Source: Symsagittifera roscoffensis
Taxonomy: Eukaryota > Xenacoelomorpha > Acoela > Convolutidae
Reading direction: 5' to 3'
Length of the DNA: 60,000 nucleotides
NCBI RefSeq assembly: GCF_963678635.1
Contig: NC_087063.1
Location: 36,432,540 to 36,492,539 of the forward strand
The notes beneath the pieces were generated by a model, which was given only the letters and a program-made list of their open reading frames with translations, was not told the origin of the DNA and ran no database searches. Positions 34,001 through 44,217 of this stretch are shown in pieces; position 1 is the first letter of the stretch, and each line of letters starts with the position of its first letter. The position numbers and the translations under genes are program-made.

Positions 34001-37000
34001 GAATAAAAACCTTTATACTAAATTTGAAATTACCAAACCTGTAAACAGGTGCTGTCAGAGTACATTCAAAGGATGCAGATCTTATTTCCAGTATATGCGG
34101 TTTTCTATAGTGTTCTTAGAAACTTAGAGACGTGGCGCAGTCAGAGTACGTTCAGAGGTTGCGAATCTTGCGTCCGAACTTGACTACTCAAATCTTTGTA
34201 GTTCTTGAGATATGCCGTTTCTCATGGATTTTCTAAAAAATTCCGAAAACTTAGTTTTGAATTTTGGAAAAATTAAAAAACCTCAACTCTGTAGTTGGGT
34301 ATTGTGAGAGCACTCTCAAGAGTTGCAAATTTTGCGTGTAAATGCGACTGCTCAATTGTTTTTTTTTTATTTCTGAGACGTGACGTTATTTCATATGATT
34401 TTAAATTGTTTCAAAGAACATAGATTGAATTTAAAAAACCTTGAAGAAAAACCTAAAAATTTGAAATTACCAAACCTGTAAACAGGTGCTGTCAGAGTAC
34501 ATTCAAAGGATGCAGATCTTATTTCCAGTATATGCGGTTTTCTATAGTGTTCTTAGAAAATTCAGAGGTTGCGGTGCGGTGGTACGTTCAGAGGTTGCAA
34601 ATCTTGCGTCCGAACTTGACTGCTCAAATCTTTGTAGTTTTTGAGATATGCCGTTTCTTATGGATTTTCTTAAAAATTTCCGAATACGTAAATTTGAAGT
34701 TTCGCAAAATTTAAAAACCCCAACTCTGTAGAAGGGTATTGTGAGAGCACTCTCAAGAGTTGCAATTTTTGCATCTAAATGCGACTGCTCAATTGTTTTT
34801 TTTTATTTCTGAGACGTGACTTTGTTTAATCTCATTTTGAATTGTTTTAAAGAAATAAGGTTGAATTTAAAAACCTTGAATAAAAACCTATATACTAAAT
34901 TTGAAATTACCAAACCTGTAAACAGGTGCTGTCAGAGTACATTCAAAGGATGCAGATCTTGTTTCCAGTATATGCGGTTTTCTATAGTGTTCTTAGAGAC
35001 GTGGCGCAGTCAGAGTACGTTCAGAGGTTGCGAATCTTGCGTCCGAACTTGACTACTCAAATCTTTGTAGTTCTTGAGATATGCCGTTTCTCATGGATTT
35101 TCTAAAAAATTCCGAAAACTTAGTTTTGAATTTTGGAAAAATTAAAAACCCCAACTCTGTAGTTGGGTATTGTGAGTGTACTCTCAAGAATTGCAAATTT
35201 TGCGTCTAAATGCGACTGCTCAATTCTTTTATTTTATTTCTGAGACGTGACGTTATTTCATATTATTTTAAATTGTTTCAAAGAACTAAGATTGAATTTA
35301 AAAAAACCTTGAATAAAAACCTATTTACAAAATTTGAAATTACCAAACCTGTAAACAGGTGCTGTCAGAGTACATTCAAAGGATGCAGATCTTATTTCCA
35401 ATATATTCGGTTTTCTATAGTGTTCTTAGAAACTTAGAGACGTGGCGCAGTCAGAGTACGTTCAGAGGTTGCGAATCTTGCGTCCGAACTTGACTACTCA
35501 AATCTTTGTAGTTCTTGAGATATGCCGTTTCTCATGGATTTTCTAAAAAATTCCGAAAACTTAGTTTTGAATTTTGGAAAAATTAAAAAACCCCAACTCT
35601 GTAGTTGGGTATTGTGAGAGCACTCTCAAGAGTTGCAAATTTTGCGTCTAAATGCGACTGCTCAATTGTTTTTTTTTATTTCTGAGACGTGACGTTATTT
35701 CATATCATTTTAAATTGTTTCAAAGAACTAAGATTGAATTTAAAAAACCTTGAAGAAAAACCTAAAAATTTGAAATTACCAAACCTGTAAACAGGTGCTG
35801 TCAGAGTACATTCAAAGGATGCAGATCTTATTTCCAGTATATGCGGTTTTCTATAGTGTTCTTAGAAAATTCAGAGGTTGCGGTGGTACGTTCAGAGGTT
35901 GCAAATCTTGCGTCCGAACTTGACTGCTCAAATCTTTGTAGTTTTTGTGATATGCCGTTTCTTATGGATTTTCTTAAAAATTTCCGAATACGTAAATTTG
36001 AAGTTTCGCAAAATTTAAAAACCCCAACTCTGTAGAAGGGTATTGTGAGAGCACTCTCAAGAGTTGCAATTTTTGCGTCTAAATGCGACTGCTCAATTGT
36101 TTTTTTTGTTTCTGAGACGTGACTTTGTTTAATCTCATTTTGAATTGTTTTAAAGAACTAAGATTGAATTTAAAAACCTTGAATAAAAACCTATATACTA
36201 AATTTGAAATTACCAAACCTGTAAACAGGTGCTGTCAGAGTACATTCAAAGGATGCAGATCTTGTTTCCAGTATATGCGGTTTTCTATAGTGTTCTTAGA
36301 AACTTAGAGACGTGGCGCAGTCAGAGTACGTTCAGAGGTTGCGAATCTTGCGTCCGAACTTGACTACTCAAATCTTTGTAGTTCTTGAGATATGCCGTTT
36401 CTCATGGATTTTCTAAAAAATTCCGAAAACTTAGTTTTGAATTTTGGAAAAATTAAAAAACCCCAACTCTGTAGTTGGGTATTGTGAGAGCACTCTCAAG
36501 AGTTGCAAATTTTGCGTCTAAATGCGACTGCTCAATTGTTTTTTTTTATTTCTGAGACGTGACGTTATTTCATATCATTTTAAATTATTTCAAAGAACTA
36601 AGATTGAATTTAAAAAACCTTGAAGAAAAACCTAAAAATTTGAAATTACCAAACCTGTAAACAGGTGCTGTCAGAGTACATTCAAAGGATGCAGATCTTA
36701 TTTCCAGTATATGCGGTTTTCTATAGTGTTCTTAGAAAATTCAGAGGTTGCGGTGGTACGTTCAGAGGTTGCAAATCTTGCGTCCGAACTTGACTGCTCA
36801 AATCTTTGTAGTTTTTGTGATATGCCGTTTCTTATGGATTTTCTTAAAAATTTCCGAATACGTAAATTTGAAGTTTCGCAAAATTTAAAAACCCCAACTC
36901 TGTAGAAGGGTATTGTGAGAGCACTCTCAAGAGTTGCAATTTTTGCATCTAAATGCGACTGCTCAATTGTTTTTTTTGTTTCTGAGACGTGACTTTGTTT

Positions 37001-40000
37001 AATCTCATTTTGAATTGTTTTAAAGAACTAAGATTGAATTTAAAAACCTTGAATAAAAACCTATATACTAAATTTGAAATTACCAAACCTGTAAACAGGT
37101 GCTGTCAGAGTACATTCAAAGGATGCAGATCTTGTTTCCAGTATATGCGGTTTTCTATAGTGTTCTTAGAAACTTAGAGACGTGGCGCAGTCAGAGTACG
37201 TTCAGAGGTTGCGAATCTTGCGTCCGAACTTGACTACTCAAATCTTTGTAGTTCTTGAGATATGCCGTTTCTCATGGATTTTCTAAAAAATTCCGAAAAC
37301 TTAGTTTTGAATTTTGGAAAAATTAAAAAACCCCAACTCTGTAGTTGGGTATTGTGAGAGCACTCTCAAGAGTTGCAAATTTTGCGTCTAAATGCGACTG
37401 CTCAATTGTTTTTTTTTATTTCTGAGACGTGACGTTATTTCATATCATTTTAAATTATTTCAAAGAACTAAGATTGAATTTAAAAAACCTTGAAGAAAAA
37501 CCTAAAAATTTGAAATTACCAAACCTGTAAACAGGTGCTGTCAGAGTACATTCAAAGGATGCAGATCTTATTTCCAGTATATGCGGTTTTCTATAGTGTT
37601 CTTAGAAAATTCAGAGGTTGCGGTGGTACGTTCAGAGGTTGCAAATCTTGCGTCCGAACTTGACTGCTCAAATCTTTGTAGTTTTTGTGATATGCCGTTT
37701 CTTATGGATTTTCTTAAAAATTTCCGAATACGTAAATTTGAAGTTTCGCAAAATTTAAAAACCCCAACTCTGTAGAAGGGTATTGTGAGAGCACTCTCAA
37801 GAGTTGCAATTTTTGCGTCTAAATGCGACTGCTCAATTGTTTTTTTTGTTTCTGAGACGTGACTTTGTTTAATCTCATTTTGAATTGTTTTAAAGAACTA
37901 AGATTGAATTTAAAAACCTTGAATAAAAACCTATATACTAAATTTGAAATTACCAAACCTGTAAACAGGTGCTGTCAGAGTACATTCAAAGGATGCAGAT
38001 CTTGTTTCCAGTATATGCGGTTTTCTATAGTGTTCTTAGAAACTTAGAGACGTGGCGCAGTCAGAGTACGTTCAGAGGTTGCGAATCTTGCGTCCGAACT
38101 TGACTACTCAAATCTTTGTAGTTCTTGAGATATGCCGTTTCTCATGGATTTTCTAAAAAATTCCGAAAACTTAGTTTTGAATTTTGGAAAAATTAAAAAA
38201 CCCAACTCTGTAGTTGGGTATTGTGAGTGTACTCTCAAGAATTGCAAATTTTGCGTCTAAATGCGACTGCTCAATTGTTTTATTTTATTTCTGAGACGTG
38301 ACGTTATTTCATATTATTTTAAATTGTTTCAAAGAACTAAGATTGAATTTAAAAAAACCTTGAATAAAAACCTTTTTACAAAATTTGAAATTACCAAACC
38401 TGTAAACAGGTGCTGTCAGAGTACATTCAAAGGATGCAGATCTTATTTCCAGTATATTCGGTTTTCTATAGTGTTCTTAGAGACGTGGCGCAGTCAGAGT
38501 ACGTTCAGAGGTTGCGAATCTTGTGTCCGAACTTGACTACTCAAATCTTTGTAGTTCTTGAGATATGCCGTTTCTCATGGATTTTCTAAAAAATTCCGAA
38601 AACTTAGTTTTGAATTTTGGAAAAATTTAAAAACCCCAACTCTGTAGTTGGGTATTGTGAGTGTACTCTCAAGAATTGCAAATTTTGCGTCTAAATGCGA
38701 CTGCTCAATTGTTTTCTTTTATTTCTGAGACGTGACGTTATTTCATATTATTTTAATTGTTTCAAAGAACTAATATTGAATTTAAAAAAACCTTGAATAA
38801 AAACCTGTTTACAAAATTTGAAATTACCAAACCTGTAAACAGGTGCTGTCAGAGTACATTCAAACGATGCAGATCTTATTTCCAGTATATTCGGGTTTCC
38901 ATTGTGTTTTTAGAAACTTAGAGACGTGGCGCAGTCAGAGTACGTTCAGAGGTTGCGAATCTTGCGTCCGAACTTGACTGCTCAAATCTTTGTAGTTTTT
39001 GAGATATGCCGTTTCTTATGGATTTTCTAAAAAATTCCGAAAACTTTGTTTTGAAGTTTGGAAAAATTTAAAAACCCCAACTCTGTAGTTGGGTATTGTG
39101 AGTGTACTCTCAAGAGTTGCAATTTTTGCGTCTAAATGCGACTGCTCAATTGTTTTTAGTTTCTGACTTGTGACGTTATTTCATCTCATTTTAAAATGTT
39201 TCAAAGAACTAAGATTGAATTTAAGAAAAAAACTTGAATATAAACCTATTTTACAAAATTTGAAATTACTAAACCTGTAATCACTTGCTGTCAGAGTACA
39301 TTCAAAGGATGCAGATCTTTTTTCCAGTATATGCGGTTTTCTATAGTGTTCTTAGACATTTTTACACCGGTAGTCATTTTTAAAATACTGGAAAACATTT
39401 TTAGAATTCTGTTGTTGTAAGAACTTGTTGCAAACCCAATGAGAAGAGTTACACCTTAAATGGGCTAAGGTTGTGTGTTTGAATCTGGCCATTTCTTTTT
39501 TTTTCAACGTGGAAATGATCCGTTTCAAAAAGGTTTGCGTGGCCTGTTTGTTGTTTGTGCTTATTTTTATATCGGTCTAGTCGCTGTATCACGGATTTTT
39601 TATCGTTGTAATGACCTAATATTTCGTAGTTTGAAAGGAAAATAGAATTTTAGCCGTTTGTGCTTCCTGGTTGGGATTGGGCATTAAGGCTTAGATTTCT
39701 AGAACTTTCAATAGTTTTCCTTGGCTAAAATTTGTTTTTCGGCTCAACGGGATTTACCGAATTTTTGGTGACTAAAATGCCGCTTCGATAACTGTTTCTG
39801 AATATCTATTTAACGAGATCAACTGTGTTTCTGGGTATCTTTTCCTCAAATATAACATCATACCAGAAGTTTTTGTGGTTGTCGTTCCGGTGATTTGTTT
39901 TTCTTCAATTTTTCGTCGTATTTGCTTATGCCATTTTCTGTCTGCTAGCTGGTTATGCTATAAATGCGAGGTATCAAAAGTGGTGCGGAGCTCAGCTTCG

Positions 40001-43000
40001 TCTCTGTGTTGAAAGATTAATAAACCTGTATCCTGTTCAGCACGACAATTTGCTCATGGGAAATGGGTCCAGTGAGCTGATCGATCTAATCATTCGTCTC
40101 GCACCTTCTGGGCCTTACTCTGTGGGCCCCAACGAAGTGCAGTACAAGGAATACGAGAACTCATGCCACCGCTACAACCGCGAGCTGGCCACAGATCCCA
40201 AAGCAGCTGCGCTGCATGTATTTGTGAACCCAACGAATCCTACTGGAGAATATATGACACTTGAGAAAACGAAACGTTACATAGAAGATAATTGCCGTAA
40301 TGGAAGGTATGTATTGTTTCCTCTTTTTCATCAAGGTTGTATTGTCATGATAATTTTGCATATTTAACGAAAGAGTGTTTTCATGTTTAAGCTATATCAT
40401 ATATTGCAATGCTTAAGAAAATTTTTCATTTAGTTTTCCGCAAGGTCATTAATTTTCAGTAATTTTTTGCGAGGCCAAATTAAGGCTGTCTGTCTGTATT
40501 CCTGCTTTGTTTATTAATTTGATTGTCTGTCTACCCGTCTCATAATTTTTTAACTTTCATCTATCTATCATATTTTCATATACGGGCTTCACTATCTCGC
40601 CATGTTTAGGCTTTTTCAACGTGTTATTTTTGCATGGTTAACAAAAGAATTTCACGTTTAAGCTATATCGTATATTGCTATGGTTAAAGTTTTTGTTTCA
40701 ATTTTCTAGTTTAAATTCAGTGTTTATTTCATCAAATTTGAAATTAGCAACCTAATAGTGGGGTGTTGTCAGAGTTTTCCCAGGTTTTGCGATTCTGGCC
40801 TCTATATATGAATAACCAAATCCTTTTAGTGTACGAGATAGGCAATTTTCGAGATTCTTTAGAAATTTCTAGAAAAATTAATTTTAAAATATTTCTCAAT
40901 TTTTGAAATTCTCACCCTGTAGTTGGGTGCTGTCAGGGTACTCTCAGGGGTTGCGAGTCTTGCCTCCAAATCTCACTTCTCAAATCGTTGTAGTTTTCGA
41001 GATATAACGTTTTTTATGATTTCAAAAACTTAGACTTTAAAAAATTCCAAAACGTTAAGATCTTATTCCTGTTGTGGGATATTGTAAGAGTACTCTCAGG
41101 GGTTGCAAATCTTGCCTCTGATTATGGCTGCTTAAATCTTTGTAGTTTTCGAGATCTGACGTTTTTTAGGGTTTTTTCAAAATTTTTCAGAAAAATTGGA
41201 TATAGAAAATTTCACAAAATTTCATATTCGCATCGCTGTGGTGAGGCTCTGTCAAGGTACTCTCAGGATTTGCGATTTTTGCCTCCAAATATGACTGCTC
41301 AAATCCTTGTAACTTTCGAGATTTTATAACATGTTTCAAAAAAAAGTGAAGTTTCTCAAAGTTTGAATTTCCCAACGTTGTAGTTGGTACTATAAGAGTA
41401 CTCTCAAAAGTTGCAAATCTTGCGTCCAAATGCGACTGCTCAATTGCCTTTTCCAAAATGTGACGTTTCTTAGTTCATTTTAAATTTTTCAATAAAAAAC
41501 TTCACAATATATTATGGTTCTTCAAAATTTGTATGAAAAACTTGAATAAAGAACTTTGCAAAGTTTGTAATTACGAATCTTGTAATTGGGTGCTGTCAGA
41601 GTACGCTCAAAGAATGCAGATCTTTTTCCAATATATGCGGTTTATTATGAGTACCGGAGGTGCGTTACACGCTAGTCCTACATGATAAAAAAAAAGCCAT
41701 GATATAACCAATGACTACTGAGTTAAATAGTGTTTAGAGGTTTAATTTGGCTATTTTCCTTTCTAGCTATGTGGTGCTAGACGAGAGCATGTTGCCCTGG
41801 TTTGGACCCCGGTGGAGGGAAGTGTCAGTGTACAACCAGGCTGACTGGATCCAGTCCATGCTCGCAGAGAGAGGAGTTCACATCATAGTCATCCACAGCT
41901 GGACGAAGATCTTCTGCTGCACCGGTCTCAGAATCGGCTCCATCATTCTCCCTTGCAGGTAAGAGGAAGCTAGTATTTACATTAGCAAGCAGCTAGTTAT
42001 ATAAGTACGAACCTTTTTTCTAACCAAACTCGCTAATAAGTGGTCATTGAAAATGGAAAGTGTTCACTTATTTGGTGGCACTTTTGCTATAACCACGATC
42101 TAGCACTGGAAATTTCATAGCATCTGTTCTCTGTTTTATTTGTGGCTTGTGTTTGTGATGTATTAAGCGTGCGTGGATGAGTGGTTAGTGTGTGAGGCGC
42201 ATAATCTCTAGGTTGCAGATTGAATCTGAGACGTAGCAGATTTTTACTAATTCGAGGCTTATTTCTATTTTTCTTTATAGAGCTGCTTTTTGTTCGTGTT
42301 CTCGCTAGTGTTTGTGAAGCGAAGATTCGCCTCTGTGTTTCATTTTAAAGTTTTTTCTAACATATTTTGGTTGAAATATTTTACATATTTTGGTTGAAAC
42401 ATATTTTACGCTTGTTGGTTTGAATGAAAGGTGTAATTTGAGTTTCTATTACCTCTACATGGGCTAATTGTACACGGCTAACATAGTGGAGGCAATTTTA
42501 AACAGGGTGGGCGCCTATTCATTTCATGAAGTGGCAGTAATCAGAAGTCCACTAATTTTGGCGCTGAATTCACTGTTTTTTTTTTGTCAGGGACGACTTT
42601 GACCTGATGAGGAAGTTCATGGTTCCGTGGAATGTGAACGTACTTGCGGGCGACTATCTAAGTGTGTGTATGAAGAACAAGGAGTACATGCAGCAGACGT
42701 GGGATATCACGGGACAACTGAGACGGACCCAGAAGCAACAGTTACAAACTGAGTTCCCCCACTGGGACGTGAAGGGGGAGGCATTCCTCAGCTGGATGTG
42801 GATAGACACTAAGTCAGAGCAGGTAGTCACATGCAGCAACATCAACCAATCGAAAAAGTTACATAAAATTGGCCCCTAAACTTCACGAGTGTTAAACCTT
42901 ATTTCCCGATATCTATAAACGCCAATATTTATACAAACCAACGGCTACAAGCTGATCCAAAAAATTTGTGGTTTAATTTATGGAAGTGATAGATGATTGC

Positions 43001-43206
43001 TTAATATACATCTACTTGATGTTATTGGTGACATGTATTGTTTGGACCAGGAGGCAGAGAAGGCAGTGAGGGTGGCGAAGGAATGGGGCTGTCCGATCCG
43101 GTGGGGTAAGAAGGGCTACGGCAGACCCACCCATATCAGACTGGCAGTGCGCAAGCCAGAACTGTTCCAGACACTCCTATCTGCATTCAAGCAGGAACTC
43201 AAGTGA
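24830..43206 (+). CDS. PLP-dependent class I/II aminotransferase, five exons
   Basis: The model joins 24830-25090, 40041-40306, 41767-41958, 42591-42822 and 43051-43206: 1107 nt, 368 residues. All junctions are GT-AG and keep phase. Fold-type I aminotransferase marks: the N-terminal DFSVTTGIMGP (about 47-57) and HHYPALDQEPY; GNGSSELIDL (about 94); NPTNPTGEY (Asn153, contacts the PLP oxygen in this family); VVLDES (Asp181, pairs with the pyridine nitrogen); HSWTK (Lys223, the expected PLP Schiff-base lysine); and IRLAVR near the end (carboxylate-binding Arg). It resembles the histidinol-phosphate aminotransferase/CobD-like group. The substrate is not predictable, since animals normally make neither histidine nor cobalamin. 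Intron 1 (14.95 kb) is full of repeats. The exon 2 start is the least certain point. Confidence 0.8.
25091..25990. other. Start of aminotransferase intron 1, no element recognised
   Basis: Unique-looking intronic sequence. A short (CTA)n run at 26026-26046, just beyond its end, lies at the 5' edge of the LINE fragment. No conserved open frame is seen. Confidence 0.5.
25991..27880 (+). pseudogene. Degenerate LINE in intron 1 (EN end, RT)
   Basis: The plus strand has DYPPYHTKLNHNL near the end of an APE endonuclease (26150-26190) and then a linker. RT motif A is degenerate: LYSDLKKAIDRVNHWIIIEKL (26790-26850, written here with key residues DLKKAIDRVNH). Motif B is GVPQLSILGSSMFILCISDL (26970-27030) and motif C is FGYADDYKFV (27052-27082). 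The following KDLRLIITNDWNW (27220-27265) and C-terminal SLDHELHIPTSKNF (about 27525-27570) complete the order. Several stops and frameshifts are present. It is inserted in the sense orientation of the host gene. Confidence 0.7.
27895..39360 (+). repeat. Satellite array, 26 monomers of about 437 bp with higher-order structure
   Basis: The anchor TATGCCGTTTCT recurs 26 times, at about 28083, 28524, 28955, 29398, 29840, 30268, 30713, 31154, 31583, 32023 and so on to 39008. The spacing is 428-445 bp. Two monomer types alternate, one with GAGACGTGGCGCAGTCAGAG and one with CAGAGGTTGCGGTGGTACG. This gives 870-bp dimers (for example phases at 35841, 36711 and 37581, almost identical). At the 5' side a trimer of about 1306 bp is duplicated (about 28700 to 31300). 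Within each monomer three degenerate subunits share the core TGTCAGAGTACNTTCA or GCACTCTCAAGAGTTGC. Edge monomers are more diverged than central ones. Short open frames inside are repeats of the same sequence and not genes. Confidence 0.95.
39440..40030 (+). mobile_element. SINE-like remnant before aminotransferase exon 2
   Basis: A box-B-like segment (GTGTGTTTGAATCTGGCC, 39469-39486) and, some 500 bp downstream, GCGGAGCTCAGCTTCGTCTCTGTG (key part GCTCAGCTTCGTCTCTGTG, 39989) match the head type and the 3' end of the tRNA-derived SINE at 58025 and 42165. The intervening sequence may include other insertions. This similarity supports placing the exon 2 acceptor after it, at TTCAG/CAC (40040/40041). 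Confidence 0.4.
40041..40306 (+). CDS. Aminotransferase exon 2
   Basis: It starts after a CTGTATCCTGTTCAG acceptor and encodes HDNLLMGNGSSELIDL through NPTNPTGEYMTLEKTKRYIE. It ends in phase 2 at GGAAG/GTATGT. Alternative in-phase acceptors at 39980 and 39995 would add 20 or 15 residues, but those positions fall in SINE-like sequence. Confidence 0.8.
40730..41650 (+). repeat. Diverged tandem copies of the satellite subunit in intron 2
   Basis: Six degenerate units of roughly 145-200 bp share the core (TGTAGTTGGGTGCTGTCAG, CTCTCAGGGGTTGC, TCTTGCCTCCAAAT, CTCAAATC.TTGTAGTTTTCGAGAT). They start near 40763, 40926, 41073, 41238, 41383 and 41584. These match the subunits of the intron 1 array but are much more diverged from one another. 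Confidence 0.8.
41767..41958 (+). CDS. Aminotransferase exon 3 with PLP lysine
   Basis: Acceptor CCTTTCTAG/C and donor GCAG/GTAAGA. The first base completes a Ser codon begun in exon 2, giving NGSYVVLDESMLPWFGP. It also carries VIHSWTKIFCCTGLRIGSII, with the expected Schiff-base lysine. Phase 2 at the 3' end. Confidence 0.9.
42165..42345 (+). mobile_element. tRNA-derived SINE (family 1) in intron 3
   Basis: Box-A-like GTGGATGAGTGGTTAGTGTG (42170) and box-B-like GGTTGCAGATTGAATCTGAG (42212) form a degraded tRNA-like head of about 75 bp. The body has TTCGAGGCTTATTTCTATTT and ends with GATTCGCCTCTGTGTTTC. It matches the copy at 58025-58235 along its length. Confidence 0.7.
42591..42822 (+). CDS. 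Aminotransferase exon 4
   Basis: It follows a T-rich tract ending TTGTCAG and encodes DDFDLMRKFMVPWNVNVLAG through GEAFLSWMWIDTKSEQ. The donor is CAG/GTAGTC, phase 0. This is the small-domain region of the enzyme. Confidence 0.88.
43051..43206 (+). CDS. Aminotransferase exon 5 (C terminus)
   Basis: The acceptor is TTTGGACCAG. It encodes EAEKAVRVAKEWGCPIRWG, then GRPTHIRLAVRKPELFQTLL, and ends at TGA (43204-43206). The Arg in IRLAVR is the expected substrate-carboxylate ligand. No canonical AATAAA is seen in the next 600 bp. Confidence 0.88.
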   Translation, partial: EAEKAVRVAKEWGCPIRWGKKGYGRPTHIRLAVRKPELFQTLLSAFKQELK

Positions 43207-44217
43207 TGCAGTAGCAGAAGCAGACAACTCAAACGCATTCGCATCATCATAAGCACAGAACTTATACATACACTACACACCTCACAACAGGGCACAAGAT
43301 AGCACAACAACTGCTACAGTTTGATTGTAATTGTTCAATATCAAAATAGCGCTACAATCGTCTTTTTGTCTGTGCGCGTAAGAGTTTCTGAGATTTGCTA
43401 CAAAACTATTCAAATGATGAGATCTGTTTATTAATTTGTAAGTAACCAAGCAGAGTTATACCAATTTATCAAATATTTTATTGAATAAGTGTTAATGGAC
43501 AACCGCTCTTTTATTTCCCACATTTTTCTGCAAAAAGCATCAGTCTTGAAATTTGACTGTTTTCTGTTTTTGGCAAAGAGCCCTATTTTCTTTGCTTTCC
43601 TGGGTCCATTTATACTTTTTTTGGTTTCATGGGTCCCATTAATACTTTTCCAACTGCGTGTTGGCTGATTTCTTTGTTTTACTAGGCTGTGAGTTTGATA
43701 ACCATACAATGGTTTTCTTCCTTTCACCGATTCTCAGGGTCACTGAAATTATGAGCTCACTTCAGTACTCAGCTTTATAATCATGAATCAATACGTCTCG
43801 TTATTATCGTGAACTACTTAAAGCCTTGAACTTTATGTTTAATCAATATTTCACTGTCCCTGAAAATGATTTACAGAGATAATATATCCCGTGATTGTAT
43901 AATATGAATGAGATAGTGCTGATAAAACTTATTGCAATCGTTTTGTCCTTCTAGATGTAGGCAAGATACCATATTAGTAGATTAAACAAAACAGAGTCCA
44001 CTGATTAGAAGTAAGTTTAATGCAGGTCGTGCCCTGACTTTAAGAACAAGAAACATGCGGCATGAAGGCGTTGCAAACTAGGCCTTGGAATTCTAGATGT
44101 GATATATGTCTTGCTCTTGGTAGCATCGATCTTATTTGTGCTGTGGTGGCAACACTGTAGAGTGTAAGATTTGGAGTGAAGTTTATTTCACGCCTTTTTC
44201 TGTTGGCTGTTGTGGGA
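43207..44217. other. Intergenic region between the two host genes
   Basis: About 1 kb with no recognisable element or conserved open frame. It should contain the 3' end of the aminotransferase transcript and the promoter of the esterase gene, but neither a polyadenylation signal nor a TATA box can be placed with confidence. Confidence 0.5.

Noticed and set aside
34532-38536. Repeated open frames of 60-91 codons (for example RFSIVFLENSEVAV and LILNCFKELRLNLKT) inside the satellite
   Set aside because: They recur at exactly the satellite period and contain only monomer sequence. They differ by frameshifts between monomers and have no protein-like conservation.
27895-39360. CRISPR-like array
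   Set aside because: Repeats are about 437 bp, without short direct repeats separated by unique spacers, in a eukaryotic intron.
39981-40040. Upstream in-phase extension of aminotransferase exon 2 (WCGAQLRLCVERL)
   Set aside because: The sequence matches the 3' end of SINE family 1, and the acceptor at 40040 has a better pyrimidine tract. The longer form cannot be fully excluded without transcripts.
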